A stretch of 64,000 nucleotides of DNA from Macrotis lagotis (lineage: Eukaryota; Chordata; Mammalia; Peramelemorphia; Peramelidae): positions 41,740,537 through 41,804,536 of the forward strand of contig NC_133665.1 in the NCBI RefSeq assembly GCF_037893015.1. Reading direction: 5' to 3'. Positions within the stretch are counted from its first letter, which is position 1. The number at the start of each line of letters is the position of its first letter. A model generated the notes under the pieces. That model had not been told where the DNA came from and searched no databases. It saw only the letters and a list, made by a program, of their open reading frames with translations. The position numbers were made by a program, and so were the translations under genes. Shown here piece after piece: positions 24,168 through 36,439 of this stretch.

Positions 24168-24421
24168 ATTGTTGTCCAGTTATTTCAGTCATGTCAAGCT
24201 CTTTGTGACCTCTTGGTGGGTTTTTCTTAGCAAAGATACTGGAGTGATTTACCATTCCTTTCTCTGGTCATTTTTATAGATGAGGAAACTAAGGCAAACA
24301 AGGTTAAGTTACTGCCCAGGATTACACAACTAGGAAGTGTCTGAGGCAGGATTTGATCTTAGGCGGTAAGTCTTCCTTATTTCAATTGCAGCACTCTAAC
24401 CACTGTGACACCAAGCTTCTC
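24168..24421 (-). mobile_element. CORE-SINE, long form with RTE-like tail
   Basis: attgttgtccagttatttc and agcaaagatactggagtga mark the RTE-like tail complement; gatgaggaaactaaggcaaa marks the core. Its head end was hit by a second SINE at 24422. Confidence 0.88.
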
Positions 24422-24579
24422 TTCTTTTTTTTCTTTCTTTTTTTGCAAGGCAGTGGGGTTAAGTGACTTGCCCAAGGTCACACAGCTAGGTAATTAGTAA
24501 GTGTCTGAGGCTGGATTTGAACTCAGGACCTCCTGACTCTGGGACCAGTGCTCTATTCACTGTGCCACCTAGCTATCCC
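24422..24579 (-). mobile_element. CORE-SINE, short form, inserted in the head end of the previous SINE
   Basis: Complete short copy on the minus strand. The flanks ccaagcttctc (24411-24421) and ccaagctgctc (24580-24590) match in 10 of 11 positions, giving the target duplication and fixing the order of insertion. Confidence 0.92.
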
Positions 24580-24754
24580 CCAAGCTGCTCATTCTATAAA
24601 AAAATAATAATAGGCACTTAACAAATGTTGGTTACTGAATGAAGATAAGACCGTGGACTTTCAAAACATCAGCAGAGAGATAACTAATTAGACAATTATA
24701 GTATATGGAAAAAATGACAGATTTCATAAAAGATACAAAGTGCTATGGTAGTAA

Positions 24755-24985
24755 TAATAATAATAGGCTAAGTGGAATTAGAAGAAATCTGTATTGAATT
24801 CCTGCATCTGACCCTCACTAGTTGTATGACCAGAGGGAAACATGGACTGTCTCACTTTTACATTTGCATCGTAGCACCTGGAAGATGGTGAACAATCAAT
24901 GAACTCAAGTCATGCCTGTTAAGTGAGATGAATAATATCTTGAATACTTACCTCATAATGGTTCTTTGTGAAGACCAAAGAATCA
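24755..24985 (+). mobile_element. MIR-family SINE
   Basis: Weak head, core (ctagttgtatgaccagagg) and 3' part (acctcataatggttctttgt). Confidence 0.45.
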
Positions 24986-25145
24986 TGGATTTAGACATGC
25001 AAGGGGTTTTGGATGTATTCAAGACTGATCATTTCATTTCAAAAAGGAGAGGCACAGAGAGGTTAAATTTTAGACTGAAGGTCATTTTGGCTGAGATAGG
25101 ATTGAAATAGCAGGTTTCAGGGTCCAGAGCCCTTTTACTAAAAAT
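24985..25145 (-). mobile_element. MIR-family SINE (reversed)
   Basis: aggcacagagaggttaaat and ctgaaggtcattttggctga follow reversed MIR order. Confidence 0.5.
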
Positions 25146-25489
25146 CACCTGCCTCTCATAAATGAAATAATATTCTAAATCTTTGGGTGCCAGACAAATT
25201 TCAGTTATCATCACCAACTAAACTAATAAAGTAGTAGTTTATATGAAGGAGAAATCACTTCAAACTGTGGAGAACAGGGAAGGGTTCATGAAATAGGTAA
25301 CATTTGAACTGGGTCTTTAAAATGACTGAGTTTTGTAAAAGAATTAAAATGAAGCTATGCTAGACATTTGAAAACATGTGAGGAAGACAGAGGAAAATAT
25401 TAGAAATCTAAAAAAAAGTGAGAGTATACCCAGAAAATTGGGTAAGATGACAAATTATGGATGTGGTCAATGGAAGAAATGATATGAAG

Positions 25490-26040
25490 GAAAATGGGTA
25501 TGCTAATAACATGACTGGTGGAACTGTTAAATGGTACATTTTGTGGGGGGGAATATTAGTAATTATGCAAGAAAAGTGGCTAAATTGTTTGTATAGTTGG
25601 GCCAAGAATTCCATTGTTGGGTGTATACATTCTGAGAAGTTATGACAGAAAGATGCTTCAAATAACAAATATTCATAAAAGCAATTTTTAAGTGGGAAAA
25701 ACTAGGAAATAAGTTGATTGAGGATGTACTGTCTGCAAGTAATAGAACCATTATTGAATCATAAGAAATGAAAAAATATTAAGAATTCAGAGAACCTCGG
25801 AAAAATTTACATGTTCTGAGGCAGAAGCAAACATAGCCAAGAAAACCATGTAACTACAAAAAGTGTACCTCAGAGAAGAAATGGTAAAGTATATCTATCT
25901 CTTTTTCTTGGAGAAGTATAGTACAATGGGAACGAATTGCTGGACATATTATGAGACATGCTCATGCTGTCAGCTGACTTTGTTTTACTGGTTTTCCTTT
26001 TTACAAGAGAAGCTTCACTGGGTCTGGGTTGGAGAGAATT
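25490..26040 (+). mobile_element. L1 ORF2 end and 3' UTR fragment
   Basis: ataacatgactggtggaact and the later gaattcagagaacctcgga correspond to the last part of marsupial L1 ORF2 and its 3' UTR. It is very diverged. Confidence 0.5.
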
Positions 26041-26049
26041 GCTGTGTTT

Positions 26050-26053
<4 letters not shown>

Positions 26054-26101
<48 letters not shown>
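26054..26101. repeat. (GA)n microsatellite, about 24 units
   Basis: Pure GA tract; the arginine/glutamate and serine/leucine frames across it are artefacts. Confidence 0.97.
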
Positions 26102-26103
<2 letters not shown>

Positions 26104-26404
26104 CATAAAATGGAGGTGGGGAGGATGGGAAGGAAAGAGACAGAGAGAGAATCCAAAAGGAAATGGTGATCAGCAAAGTTAAATGGTGCAGAGAAGTCAA
26201 GGATTCTATGATTAATAAGTAATAGGTAAAATTCTAGTAGAGTGGTGGGGGCATAAATTCGATTGGAGGAGTTTGGAAAATGAGTAGATGGTAAGAAAGT
26301 GAAGTCAGTTGCACAGGTATCCATTTCAAGTTTTGTAGTGAAGAAGAGAGAAATAGTATTATAATCCAAGGTATTAAAAGACAGGTTTATTTTGTTTTTA
26401 GAAA

Positions 26405-26467
26405 AGTCATATACATATATGTGTGGATGTATGTATGTATATATATATATATGTATGTATATACACA
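26405..26467. repeat. (TATG)/(TA)n microsatellite
   Basis: Mixed ATGT and AT repeats. 26470-26990 holds no gene; a GC-richer part at about 26650-26830 is noted in the findings. Confidence 0.9.
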
Positions 26468-26999
26468 TTTATACTTTGTGTAAAATTGAATCAAAAACAG
26501 TGCTATATGGGCATCCAAATGCCCTTTCTCTCCAAGTAGCATTTTGGGGAGAATATGTTTCTCTTGCTGTTTGGTCGACTACTGAATAATAAATCATAGT
26601 GTTTGATGAATAATGAATGTGATTAATTCACTCACGAAAGAAAAATTTCTTACCTGTCAGTGCCTTATTTCTGAGATTACACATCCATCACTCCTCACCA
26701 GGGGGTTATACTCATCTCCATAGAAACTGGGGGTATCTTGAATGTTAATTATGCCCCTGTGCCAGATTTCCTACCCAGAACCTGATCCACCAGAAGCGCA
26801 GAAGGCCACCAGATTCTTAAAAACATAGGGAATGGAAAATTTAATTCAGCTGACAGGTCCCAAACCCCCACAAATATGGAACAATTTGAATAAGTCTAAG
26901 AAATTACAGTAGATCTGTTTCTATGCACATACTTAAAAGAAATACAAATACATACATTTCCTGAGGAAAGGTGACAGCTAAAAAAATTTCCCTGTTCCA

Positions 27000-28085
27000 T
27001 CAATTCTTGATCTACTAATAAAATTATGCAGATAAAGCACATCAGCATTTCAGTGGGCTATTTGACAAAATCTCTTATAATATCATTGTGGACTAGATGA
27101 AGAAATGATGTACAGTGAGTTGGGATTTGTGGATTGTTGAAGAATAGTAACTGAATTGGATCAGTTAATAAACCAATGTCAAGCTAGAAAAAACCTCTAG
27201 TAATACAAGATGAGAACTTTATGTTTGGTCCTATCGTTATTCAGTATTTTTATCAATGAATTGACTAAATACACAGAAGGCATAGTTATTAAATTTGCAG
27301 TAGACACATGGCTGAGTGGGCTAGCTAATACTTCTTGAAATGGAAATCAACAATTCTGGGGATGACAGTTTTGAGATCCAAAAACATTTCAGCAGACTAG
27401 AATGATGGGCCAATGTAATAAAAAGAAATTTAATAGGGAAAATCTGAAGTCCTTCAGTGGGGTTCTAAATATCAAGCACACAGATAGGGGAGACATGATG
27501 ACAAAACAGTTCAAGTGAAAGGAACCTAGAAGCTTCTGTAGACTTACAGCACAATATCAGGGCAAAGAGACAATCCCCCAAAAGCTAACATGATCTTAGG
27601 CTGTAATAATAGAAGCTTGAAATTCATCTAGGATACTATTACACTCCCATTGAGCTCAACCCTAAATCAATCACACTTGGAGAATCCAATTACACTGGCA
27701 ATAACCTTATTTCTAGGTGTCACATTTTAGATGGAACATTGACAATCTGGCATATATCCAGAGAAGGAGTAAAAAGATAGAGACTGGAAAACATGATGGA
27801 GGAGAGTCTCCTGAAGGACATGGAGATGCTTAGGCACACAAAAGGGTGAGGATAGGAGTAGTAGTTATCCTCGAATAGTTGAAAGATATTATATGGTAAA
27901 GGATTATTTTTTTTCTTTTCACTCAGAGAAAATAGTTAGGACTGTTTGATGACCATTAAAAGAGGCAGAGGAGAGGAAGGTATCACCAGGATGGGCAGAC
28001 ATAGGATGGTGATAATGTGCAACATTGTAGGGAAAATCCAAATGAATGAGATCTTGGATCCATTTGAGTATTTTGGAGTGAGGGC
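27000..28085 (+). mobile_element. CR1/L3 LINE, reverse transcriptase and C-terminal part
   Basis: Pieces in several frames follow CR1 order: VFLSMN-like FIFINELTKYTEGIVIKFA then VDTWLSG (for FADDTKLGG) at about 27240-27320; and aaggacatggagatgcttag near 27815, where CR1 has the codons for LRELGLFSLEKRR. The catalytic D pair is altered and stops are frequent. Confidence 0.65.
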
Positions 28086-28270
28086 AAATCTTAGCAATCA
28101 AAGCAATCTGAAATTTGAATGTTATATCAGAGGTACTAAGTTTCCTACATCCAGTTTATTTCAGTTGAATTCAAGAAACACATTTAACAACTACAATGTA
28201 TAGTAAGCATCTAAACAAAGATTAGATATGAAAAAATACCTGTTTTCATGGAACTTAAAATGTTAATACA

Positions 28271-28421
28271 GGGGCAGCTAGGTGGCACAGTGAATAGAGT
28301 ACCGGCCCTGGAGTCAGGAATACCTGTGTTCAAATCTGACCTGACACTTAATAATTACCTAGTCTTGTGACCTTGAGCAAGCCACTTAACCCCATTTGCC
28401 TTGCAAAAAACCTTAAAAAAG
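28271..28421 (+). mobile_element. CORE-SINE, short form, perfect 10-bp TSD
   Basis: Complete copy with the usual head, B box and tail. tgttaataca at 28261-28270 recurs at 28422-28431. Confidence 0.95.
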
Positions 28422-28504
28422 TGTTAATACAAAGAGAAGACATATAGATCTACATTTCCAAAATTGTTCTGGAAAAGCACAAAACAAAATTAATCATATA
28501 CTAA

Positions 28505-28695
28505 GATATCTGAGAGAGGCCCTTAGAAACCATGGAATTCACCCCTCCTAAATAGACATTTTACAGATGAGAAAACTGAGGCACAGAAAAGTTAAGTGAC
28601 TTGTCCAGGGTCACACAATTCATAACAATATGAAATGAAATTTGCACTGAAGTAGTCCTACCTCCAAGTCCTATATTCTATCCACAGTACAACAT
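28505..28695 (-). mobile_element. MIR-family SINE
   Basis: cattttacagatgagaaaac, gacttgtccagggtcacac and tcctatattctatccac give the reversed MIR order. Confidence 0.7.
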
Positions 28696-29017
28696 TACTT
28701 CTCACTGAGATGAGATATTATGGTGAAGGGCAGAAAAGAAGGTGTGCAGAAGATAGGAGAATGGAAAAAAATGTTTGCAGAGGAAGCAATATAGTTCTTA
28801 CTACCATCCTCATCTTTACAAAATATGTGGTTACCACCCATTTAGCTTTCCTCCAGAGTGTCCAGATCATCTTCCTGGGTTTGGAGAACTCTCACTTTAC
28901 CATATCTTCACTTATACAATAGTGCATAAATGTTTCCTCACTGTAAATCCATTCATCATATGGAGTTTTAAACTTGCTCAAAATGAGAACTTCTCACTGA
29001 CCTCATGTCCTTCCATG

Positions 29018-29174
29018 TAAAGGGACTAGCATTGGCTTAGGAATTGGAGACCAGGTGTTAAAATCCTGCTTCTGATACTTGGTATCACTGTTGCTTTGGA
29101 AAGTCATTTTTACCCTCCTCTGCCAAATTAAAGGAGTTGGATAGATGACCTCTGAGCTTCTAAATCTATGATCA
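29018..29174 (+). mobile_element. MIR-family SINE
   Basis: ggcttaggaattggagacc (head end), then gttggatagatgacctctg and ttctaaatctatgatc (3' end). Confidence 0.6.
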
Positions 29175-29420
29175 TGATGATGTGTATCTTTCATTCTCAA
29201 AGAAGACAATGACATCAGGGGTGATGGCATGGCCAGCACATGAATTCTATTCGATGGGGGGAGGAGGGGTTGCTAAGTCACCAGCCTCACTTTCTCCTCC
29301 AGAGCCATCTGGATTCAGTGGCCAGATATGAATCAGAACAACTGGAGATGGTCCTGGATGTGAGGCAATCAGGATTAAATGACTTGCCCAGAGTTACTCC
29401 TCCAAACTCTTCATCGTTTA
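29175..29420 (-). mobile_element. tRNA-derived SINE, second family
   Basis: Minus-strand copy of the 16951 family: tcattctcaaagaagacaat, cctcactttctcctccagag and ccatctggattcagtggcc mark the reversed 3' half. It abuts the MIR on its left. Confidence 0.8.
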
Positions 29421-29876
29421 TAAATTAGATAATGATGCCAGTCCCAAGAGTGAAATTCTGGAACACTTCACTGAAGAAATGATACTTTCTCTTGTTAGTT
29501 ATCATTAGCTTGATTACCGCCAAGCACAGGTCCTAACCTTCCTTCATTCTTCCTCTTTCTGACCCACCCCAAAATTCTTCGAGTCACTCTTAGTTTTCCT
29601 TAACCAACTCAGCTCTAAATTTTTACATTATTGAAAGTATTTTTTTATAAGATCACAACATGCTCTCCTATTTGTCACCTCTTTACAAACACAATGCAAT
29701 TTGACATTAAACTGCTTTGTCATGCATCCAGTTTTGAAGCAATCTAATTTAACCAGTTACATCTTTTCTCCATTATTTCCAAAAGAATAGTATAAGATAC
29801 TTTATAATTTGTCAAATTCTATAGATGCTCCTTAATAAAAAAGAAAAATAAAATTATTCTAACATGACCTATTTTT

Positions 29877-30025
29877 TTTTTAGGTTCTTGCAAGGCAAAT
29901 GGGGTTAAGTGGCTTGCCTAAGGCCACACAGCTAGCTAATTATTAAGTGTCTGAGACCGGATTGGAACCCAGGTACTCCTGACTCCAGGGCCAGTGCTTT
30001 ATCCACTGCACTACCTAGCTGACCC
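29877..30025 (-). mobile_element. CORE-SINE, short form, perfect 15-bp TSD
   Basis: Complete minus-strand copy. acatgacctattttt at 29862-29876 recurs at 30026-30040. Confidence 0.96.
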
Positions 30026-31890
30026 ACATGACCTATTTTTAATGAAAATGTTGACTCTTTGTAATTACCTCTTCTTTCTAGTTATTTCCCAACCATTTCT
30101 TTAATGATCATGCTAGAATTTCCCCAGGAATGAGAATCAAGCTCTCTGGTCCATAGATTGGAGACTCTATTCTCTTTTCTTTTTGAAAACTGGGGCATTT
30201 TTCCTTCTTCACTTCTATGGAATCTCTCCCACTCTCAAAGATCTTTTAGATATCTCAGTGATTCAGCAATCATTTCCACCAGTTCTTTCTGAATCTAAGC
30301 TATAGTTCCCCTGGGCCAGATAATTCTGCATTTATCAAAGGCAAGAAAAGGTTCTTTTACTGTATCCTTACTGTATCTACTTATCTTAGATATCAGCTTC
30401 TTGCTACCTTTTTTTTTTGATAATTGCTATTTTCAGTACAAGGACCTTTAGGTTAATTTTCTTGACAGAGAATTAGCAAACAAAACTTAAAGTTAACTTC
30501 TCTACACTCTGTTGTTGGTTATCATTACCTTAACTACCTCCAAGCACAGGTTCTAACCTTTCTTTGATCTTCCTCTTTCTGATCCACTCCCCAAATCCTT
30601 TGAGTTGTCCTTAGTTTTCCTTAAGCAATTTAGCTCTTTCCAAGTTTTCACATTATGAAACTATTATTACAAAATCATAGCATGCTTTCCTATTAGTCTC
30701 CTCTTACACACATACACACACAAATACATAAAAACACCTATTTTTTATTTTTAACTTAAGGATGGTTGGTGAGTTTCTTATGGAGTTCCATAGATCTATG
30801 CCCACAACCACTACTTTTCATCCTTTTATGGCTTCAGAATTTCATTCTTGAGAGTTTCTCATTCCTCCTGAATTAACTTCTCTTGATGAATTTTGTCTGT
30901 GGAATTCTAATCATGATCTTTTTGACATCTGCTCCCAAAATATAACATGTATATTAGAATATTCCCAACTTTCTTCCCTTCTATCATAAATTCTAAGTGG
31001 AGTGGTCAGTTTTCCCCTCAAGTATAGTTTCTATCCTTTCTATTTTGGAAACTAGTTCCTCCCAATTGGTGAGACATATAGATTTTCCTGATAGGTTTTC
31101 TTTTGGAATGGTGAAATTATCGAGGCAAGTTAAAAGTTATTATTGGCTGCCTTGCTTTTGGCAGAGAGAGACCTCCAGCAGATGCCTGGATAATTGAAGT
31201 CTGCCATTGCTACCATATCATACCCCTATGCCAGGCTTGTGATCTGGTTCTCAAATTACTGATCAATTTCTTCTTTATTTCCAGGTATAATATAATAATC
31301 TAGCAAGACAAAAATAACTCATTTTCCTCCCTAATTGTTCTATACTATGTTTTTACCTCTTTATTTCCTGGATTTCTTCACATCGCTATACTTTCTCAAT
31401 ATATAATATTACTCTACTCACCCATAACTTTTGAATAAAGTCTACTCATCCTGAGTCATATTCTAGCCATGAATTTCATCTAACCAAAACTCAGTGACCT
31501 CTATGAAGGCTAATTTTCCTCTTGGCATTAGAACTATTAGTTGCTCTTTTCTTTTTCTTTGATTTTGGATATGTACATAAAGACAATTAAAGTTGAGAGT
31601 TTTACAACTGGGCTCTTTCATGGGTTTTTTCTCCTATGAATTTTTGGGGATCTCAAGTGCTAATCTTCTTCACTGTAGCTGCTCTCTATGATTTTCAGCT
31701 TGGTGAACTTACATTAGCAATTCAGATTCTCCTCTTCATACTTTTTATTTTAAATTCCTTTGGATTAAGTTTTCAAAATATGTGGCAAATATATTCTTAT
31801 TACACCTAAACTTTGTTAGATGTACTTTATCCAGGAGTCAGTTGATCCTATATTTTAAGTCATCATCCAAAATTGCAAATCCTATTCTAG

Positions 31891-32088
31891 CTAGTTGTTC
31901 ACTCCCCATATTAAATTTTTTCTACATCCCTTGAGTTCAGTGATCATCAGTGAGAAAAGTATAACTTGTACCCATATGATTTTCAGTTCATTTCCTGGGA
32001 CTTCATATTTACTGGCAATGCTTTCAAAGTTCCTTCTGACATCAGTCATTTCCATATGAATCCCTAGAAGCAGGTAGTAATGATCCAT
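31891..32088 (-). pseudogene. CR1/L3 ORF1 esterase-type (SGNH) domain fragment
   Basis: An open stretch of 65 codons reads DHYYLLLGIHMEMTDVRRNF, then GNELKIIWVQVILFSLMI. CR1 ORF1 proteins carry DYYPLLxxHVGxNDxxR...GAQVVFSSI, an SGNH-hydrolase fold of unclear role in retrotransposition. The match covers the block with the conserved H and D positions, with GTND changed to EMTD. It is a LINE fragment, not a host gene, and its openness is probably chance. Confidence 0.7.
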
Positions 32089-32374
32089 TTTGACAATGCT
32101 TAGAAATTTCTTTATCTATATTTCCAGTATATAACAGATGTCATTTTTGGTGTAAAGTAGACAGATAGCTGCCTTAGTTCTCTCAAGCAGGAGTTACTTA
32201 CCCCACCTACTCTTCCTTTGACCTTTATTAGATGATCTCTCACCCAGTGGTTTCTGGGTATACAATCTTAATTCCTTAGAATTAAAGTTGTTTCCTTCTT
32301 CAATTATTGAACACCCTCCTTTTTGGGGTTTTAGTTTCAACCTTATAACTCCCCTTTTCCTTCCTTTCTTGTGT

Positions 32375-32722
32375 GGGATTATGAATGTAGAATTGCAAGG
32401 GACTTTAAAAGTCTTCTAGGAGGTAGCTAGGTGGCGGCTAGGTGGCGCAGTGGATAGAGCACTGGCCCTGGAGTCAGGAGTACCTGGGTTCAAATCCGGT
32501 CTCAGACACTTAATAATTACCTAGCTATGTGGCCTTGGGCAAGCCACTTAACCCCATTGCCTTGCAAAAACCTAAAAAGTCTTCTAGTTCAATTCTTTTT
32601 CATTTTTACAAATGAGACCCAAGGAGCTTAAAGTGATCTAAACAAGGTCAAAAAGAAGGGGCATTTTAATCCAGACCCTCTGAATCCAGAAGGAGTGATA
32701 TTTCCATTCTAATACACTGATC
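32375..32722 (-). mobile_element. MIR-family SINE split by a younger SINE
   Basis: The left part (gaattgcaagggactttaaa) and right part (tcaattctttttcattttta, then the core complement) join across the SINE at 32420-32574, so the MIR is older. Confidence 0.6.
32420..32574 (+). mobile_element. CORE-SINE, short form, young-looking, perfect 13-bp TSD
   Basis: Very close to the window consensus. aaaagtcttctag at 32407-32419 recurs at 32575-32587. The head is partly duplicated: ggtagctaggtggc is followed at once by ggctaggtggcgcag. Confidence 0.96.
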
Positions 32723-33044
32723 TTACAATATATTTTTCTATTCTCCAACTTCTTGACAAGGGTCAAGTTTTTCCTCTACCACTTCAAGACTTTCTTTTCC
32801 TAATTGAAGACCGACTTCCTTTTAAAAGAAATACTTAATTGTCTATGAAAAGAATAACCTGGAGTGCAGAAAGTCATTCCCCTCTCATTTAGGAGACAGA
32901 TGAGGGAATTACTTTTCAAGAAGATAGAAATGACTGGACTGTAGCAAAAGTTCAGACAGTGCATACTCTATAAAAATCACAGTAAACTTTTCTTTGTATT
33001 CTCTAAGTTAGAGGATCCTCAGTTAGAGGATCTTTTTTTTTTAA

Positions 33045-34108
<1,064 letters not shown>

Positions 34109-34125
34109 AAGAAATGTATGACCAC
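34109..34125. repeat. Right target-site duplication of the RPS3A copy
   Basis: Follows the A-run of the retrocopy and matches 33102-33118. The size and A-tail fit L1-mediated insertion. Confidence 0.9.
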
Positions 34126-34989
34126 ACCAATTTCCTTTTCTTTGTCTCATTGACTTGATAGCCACAACCTACTTCTTTGGTCACCCTTTGCTCAGTCCTC
34201 AGATTTATTCCACCTTTTTTTTATTAATTTGCTTTACCAGGGTTTTAAAATTTTATCTTTTCCTCTTTGCCCTACCTTGCAATTACTTTTTCTTTTGTTT
34301 CTTATTAAGACCTTCCCTTAATTCTGCTTCTTCTGCCTCAAACTTCTACAAAAGCCAAAAATAGAACAACCAAGTGTTAGCTATCCTGCCCAGTTTTATG
34401 TTATTTGCAAATTTTGCCATCTATGTCTTCAAGCAAGTAATTGAGAGAAATGTTGGACAGTTCAGAGATCCAAATGCAAATCCCTTTTGTAATAAACCAT
34501 AAACTTTCTGCTATGTTGATATTTAATTCTGAACAATTGCTCTTTTTAATCTATCTAAATATATTGTTGTGCAATGTTTTTCTCCCTATTGTTTTTCAAA
34601 ATATATGGTACTTTATCAAAAGTTTGACTAAAACAAAGATAAAATATATGCACAACATTCTTTAATCTCTGCTCTCTGGTCATCATTTCTTCTGTTGTCT
34701 CATCATAATTTCTTTGAGGGTAAAAGAAACCACACCCTGGAGAATTTTACCATTTCAACTCTAAAACTCTGGACCATGTTTGTCCTGAGTGGTAAGTGCC
34801 TCACATGTTCTACCATATGCAAACCTGCTCTGGTCATGCTTCATTTTACTTTCTGACCACAATTGCACACCAACACTACTTTCAAGCCCTGGAACCACAG
34901 TTAAATCAATACAGCTATTGCTACTGGAAAGGTCTATCACTCTGAAATGGTTCCATCCCTTGTGATTTTCAAAAGCAAAATATTCCTCC

Positions 34990-35066
34990 CAACATTATTT
35001 TCTTCTATACTGCATCTCCCACACTAGAATGTATACACCTTCGGGGATGGGGTTGTCTTTTGTCTA

Positions 35067-35110
<44 letters not shown>

Positions 35111-35165
35111 CCAGTGCTCAGTATATTGTTTAACATTTAATAAACACTTAATGATTATTTTCATT
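34990..35165 (+). mobile_element. L2/MIR-type 3' end
   Basis: cccacactagaatgtataca, ggttgtcttttgtc, then (after a GT tract) cagtgctcagtatattgttt and ttaataaacacttaatga, the usual L2/MIR terminal order. Confidence 0.6.
35068..35108. repeat. (GT)n microsatellite, about 20 units
   Basis: Pure GT tract within the L2/MIR-like 3' end. Confidence 0.96.
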
Positions 35166-36439
35166 CATTTATCCATGTTAGTTTAGAAAACTTTTCCAAA
35201 AAAAGGAAATAAAGGTAATTCCATGAGCTGTTCTTATTGAAGTCACATCAGTTCTTTATAATCATCATCTTTCATAGTTGTTTTAGAATTTTCCAGAATT
35301 TCCAAAGTCAAAGTCATCAATCTGTAGTCAGCAAAATGCCCTATTCTCTTTTTTGAAAAACAAGACAACATATGTCTTTTCCAATGTGGTACTTTCCTCA
35401 TTTCCAAGGATCTCTAAAATATCATAGAAAATTATATTAATCAATCACATCTGTCAAGTTTTTTCCACATTACCTGAGAAAGTAATTCATGAATTCATCA
35501 AAAGCAATGAGATACTCTCTTCTTATCTCCTAATTCATTCTGAATATCAATTCCATTGGTTATTTTTGTTCTGACATTTTTGTTCTGACAAAAAGACCTC
35601 CTTGACAAAGCATAGGTCTTATTCCTCCTTTGACACTTCTTTTTCTCCCAATATAGATTTACAAACATTTTTGTGGACCTTAACTCTAAGTTTCAGCTTT
35701 CTTGACATTTTTTTCAAAATTGGAACATACCTAGCCTTACTTCCATATTCTTTATATTTCATCTTAAAATTATGTGTGATAAGTTCCCTGTGCTTCCACA
35801 TTGATCTTTTCAGATAAAACCCATTATTCTCCCTTCTCTTTTGAATTGTTTCCTTTTTTACCTTCAGAAATTCCTTCTAAAGAATCCATTCTATGATGAC
35901 TTCCTCTGTACCATTTTACTACATAGAATCCTAATTCTGTACTTTTTAAAAATTGCTTTCCCCATATCTAAGGTGCTATACCCAGTTTTCATCTCCTGTA
36001 TCATAAAATATAGGAAGGAATGTGGTCACTTCCCACAAAAGTTATCATTTCCAAGATAGCAAGCAACTCATCCTATTTAGTAAGAATGAGATATAAAATT
36101 ATGTTTCCTCTTACTGATTCTTCCACCTTTTAAAGTATGAAATTATCACTAAAGCAAGTTGAGAAGTTATTAGTTACTCTGGTTTGGTAGAAAGAACTCC
36201 AGCAAATTTCAGGATAACTGGAGGTTGTATTATACTTCTATGCCAAATATCTACTCCTTAAACTATTCATCTATTTTCTCTTTCTGTCCAAGTGGTCTAT
36301 AGCATAATTCAATGACACTTCTCTTGCCCTCCCCCACTGACTTTTCATTCAAAGATTCTTTGTTTTGTTTTCCCCTCTATTAATTTTAAGCCTATTATTT
36401 TTATCATGATTGCTGGTCTATGAAACTCCATTAAGTTCC

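Larger units (their letters stand above)
29490..32350 (-). mobile_element. CR1/L3 LINE, ORF1 to RT, interrupted by a SINE
   Basis: Read on the minus strand from right to left: ORF1 esterase-type domain (31891-32088), endonuclease part (about 30750-31550), then RT. The complement at about 30165-30185 gives APVFKKKR, as in CR1 PxFKKGKK. A short-form SINE sits at 29877-30025. A direct repeat of about 200 bp (29494-29692 and 30513-30716) flanks the RT piece. No piece is intact. Confidence 0.7.
34330..36430 (-). mobile_element. CR1/L3 LINE, RT to endonuclease part, interrupted
   Basis: On the minus strand, the complement near 35341-35360 codes CLVFQKRE, the CR1 PVFKKG motif. To the left (34440-34660) lie complement pieces of later RT (gtactttatcaaaagtttga). 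To the right (about 36000-36310), words parallel those at 31000-31300 in the first CR1 block (ggtcactt-ccc, gaactccagcaaatttcagg, gtattatacttctatgcc). It is decayed, with an L2/MIR-like piece in the middle. Confidence 0.6.
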
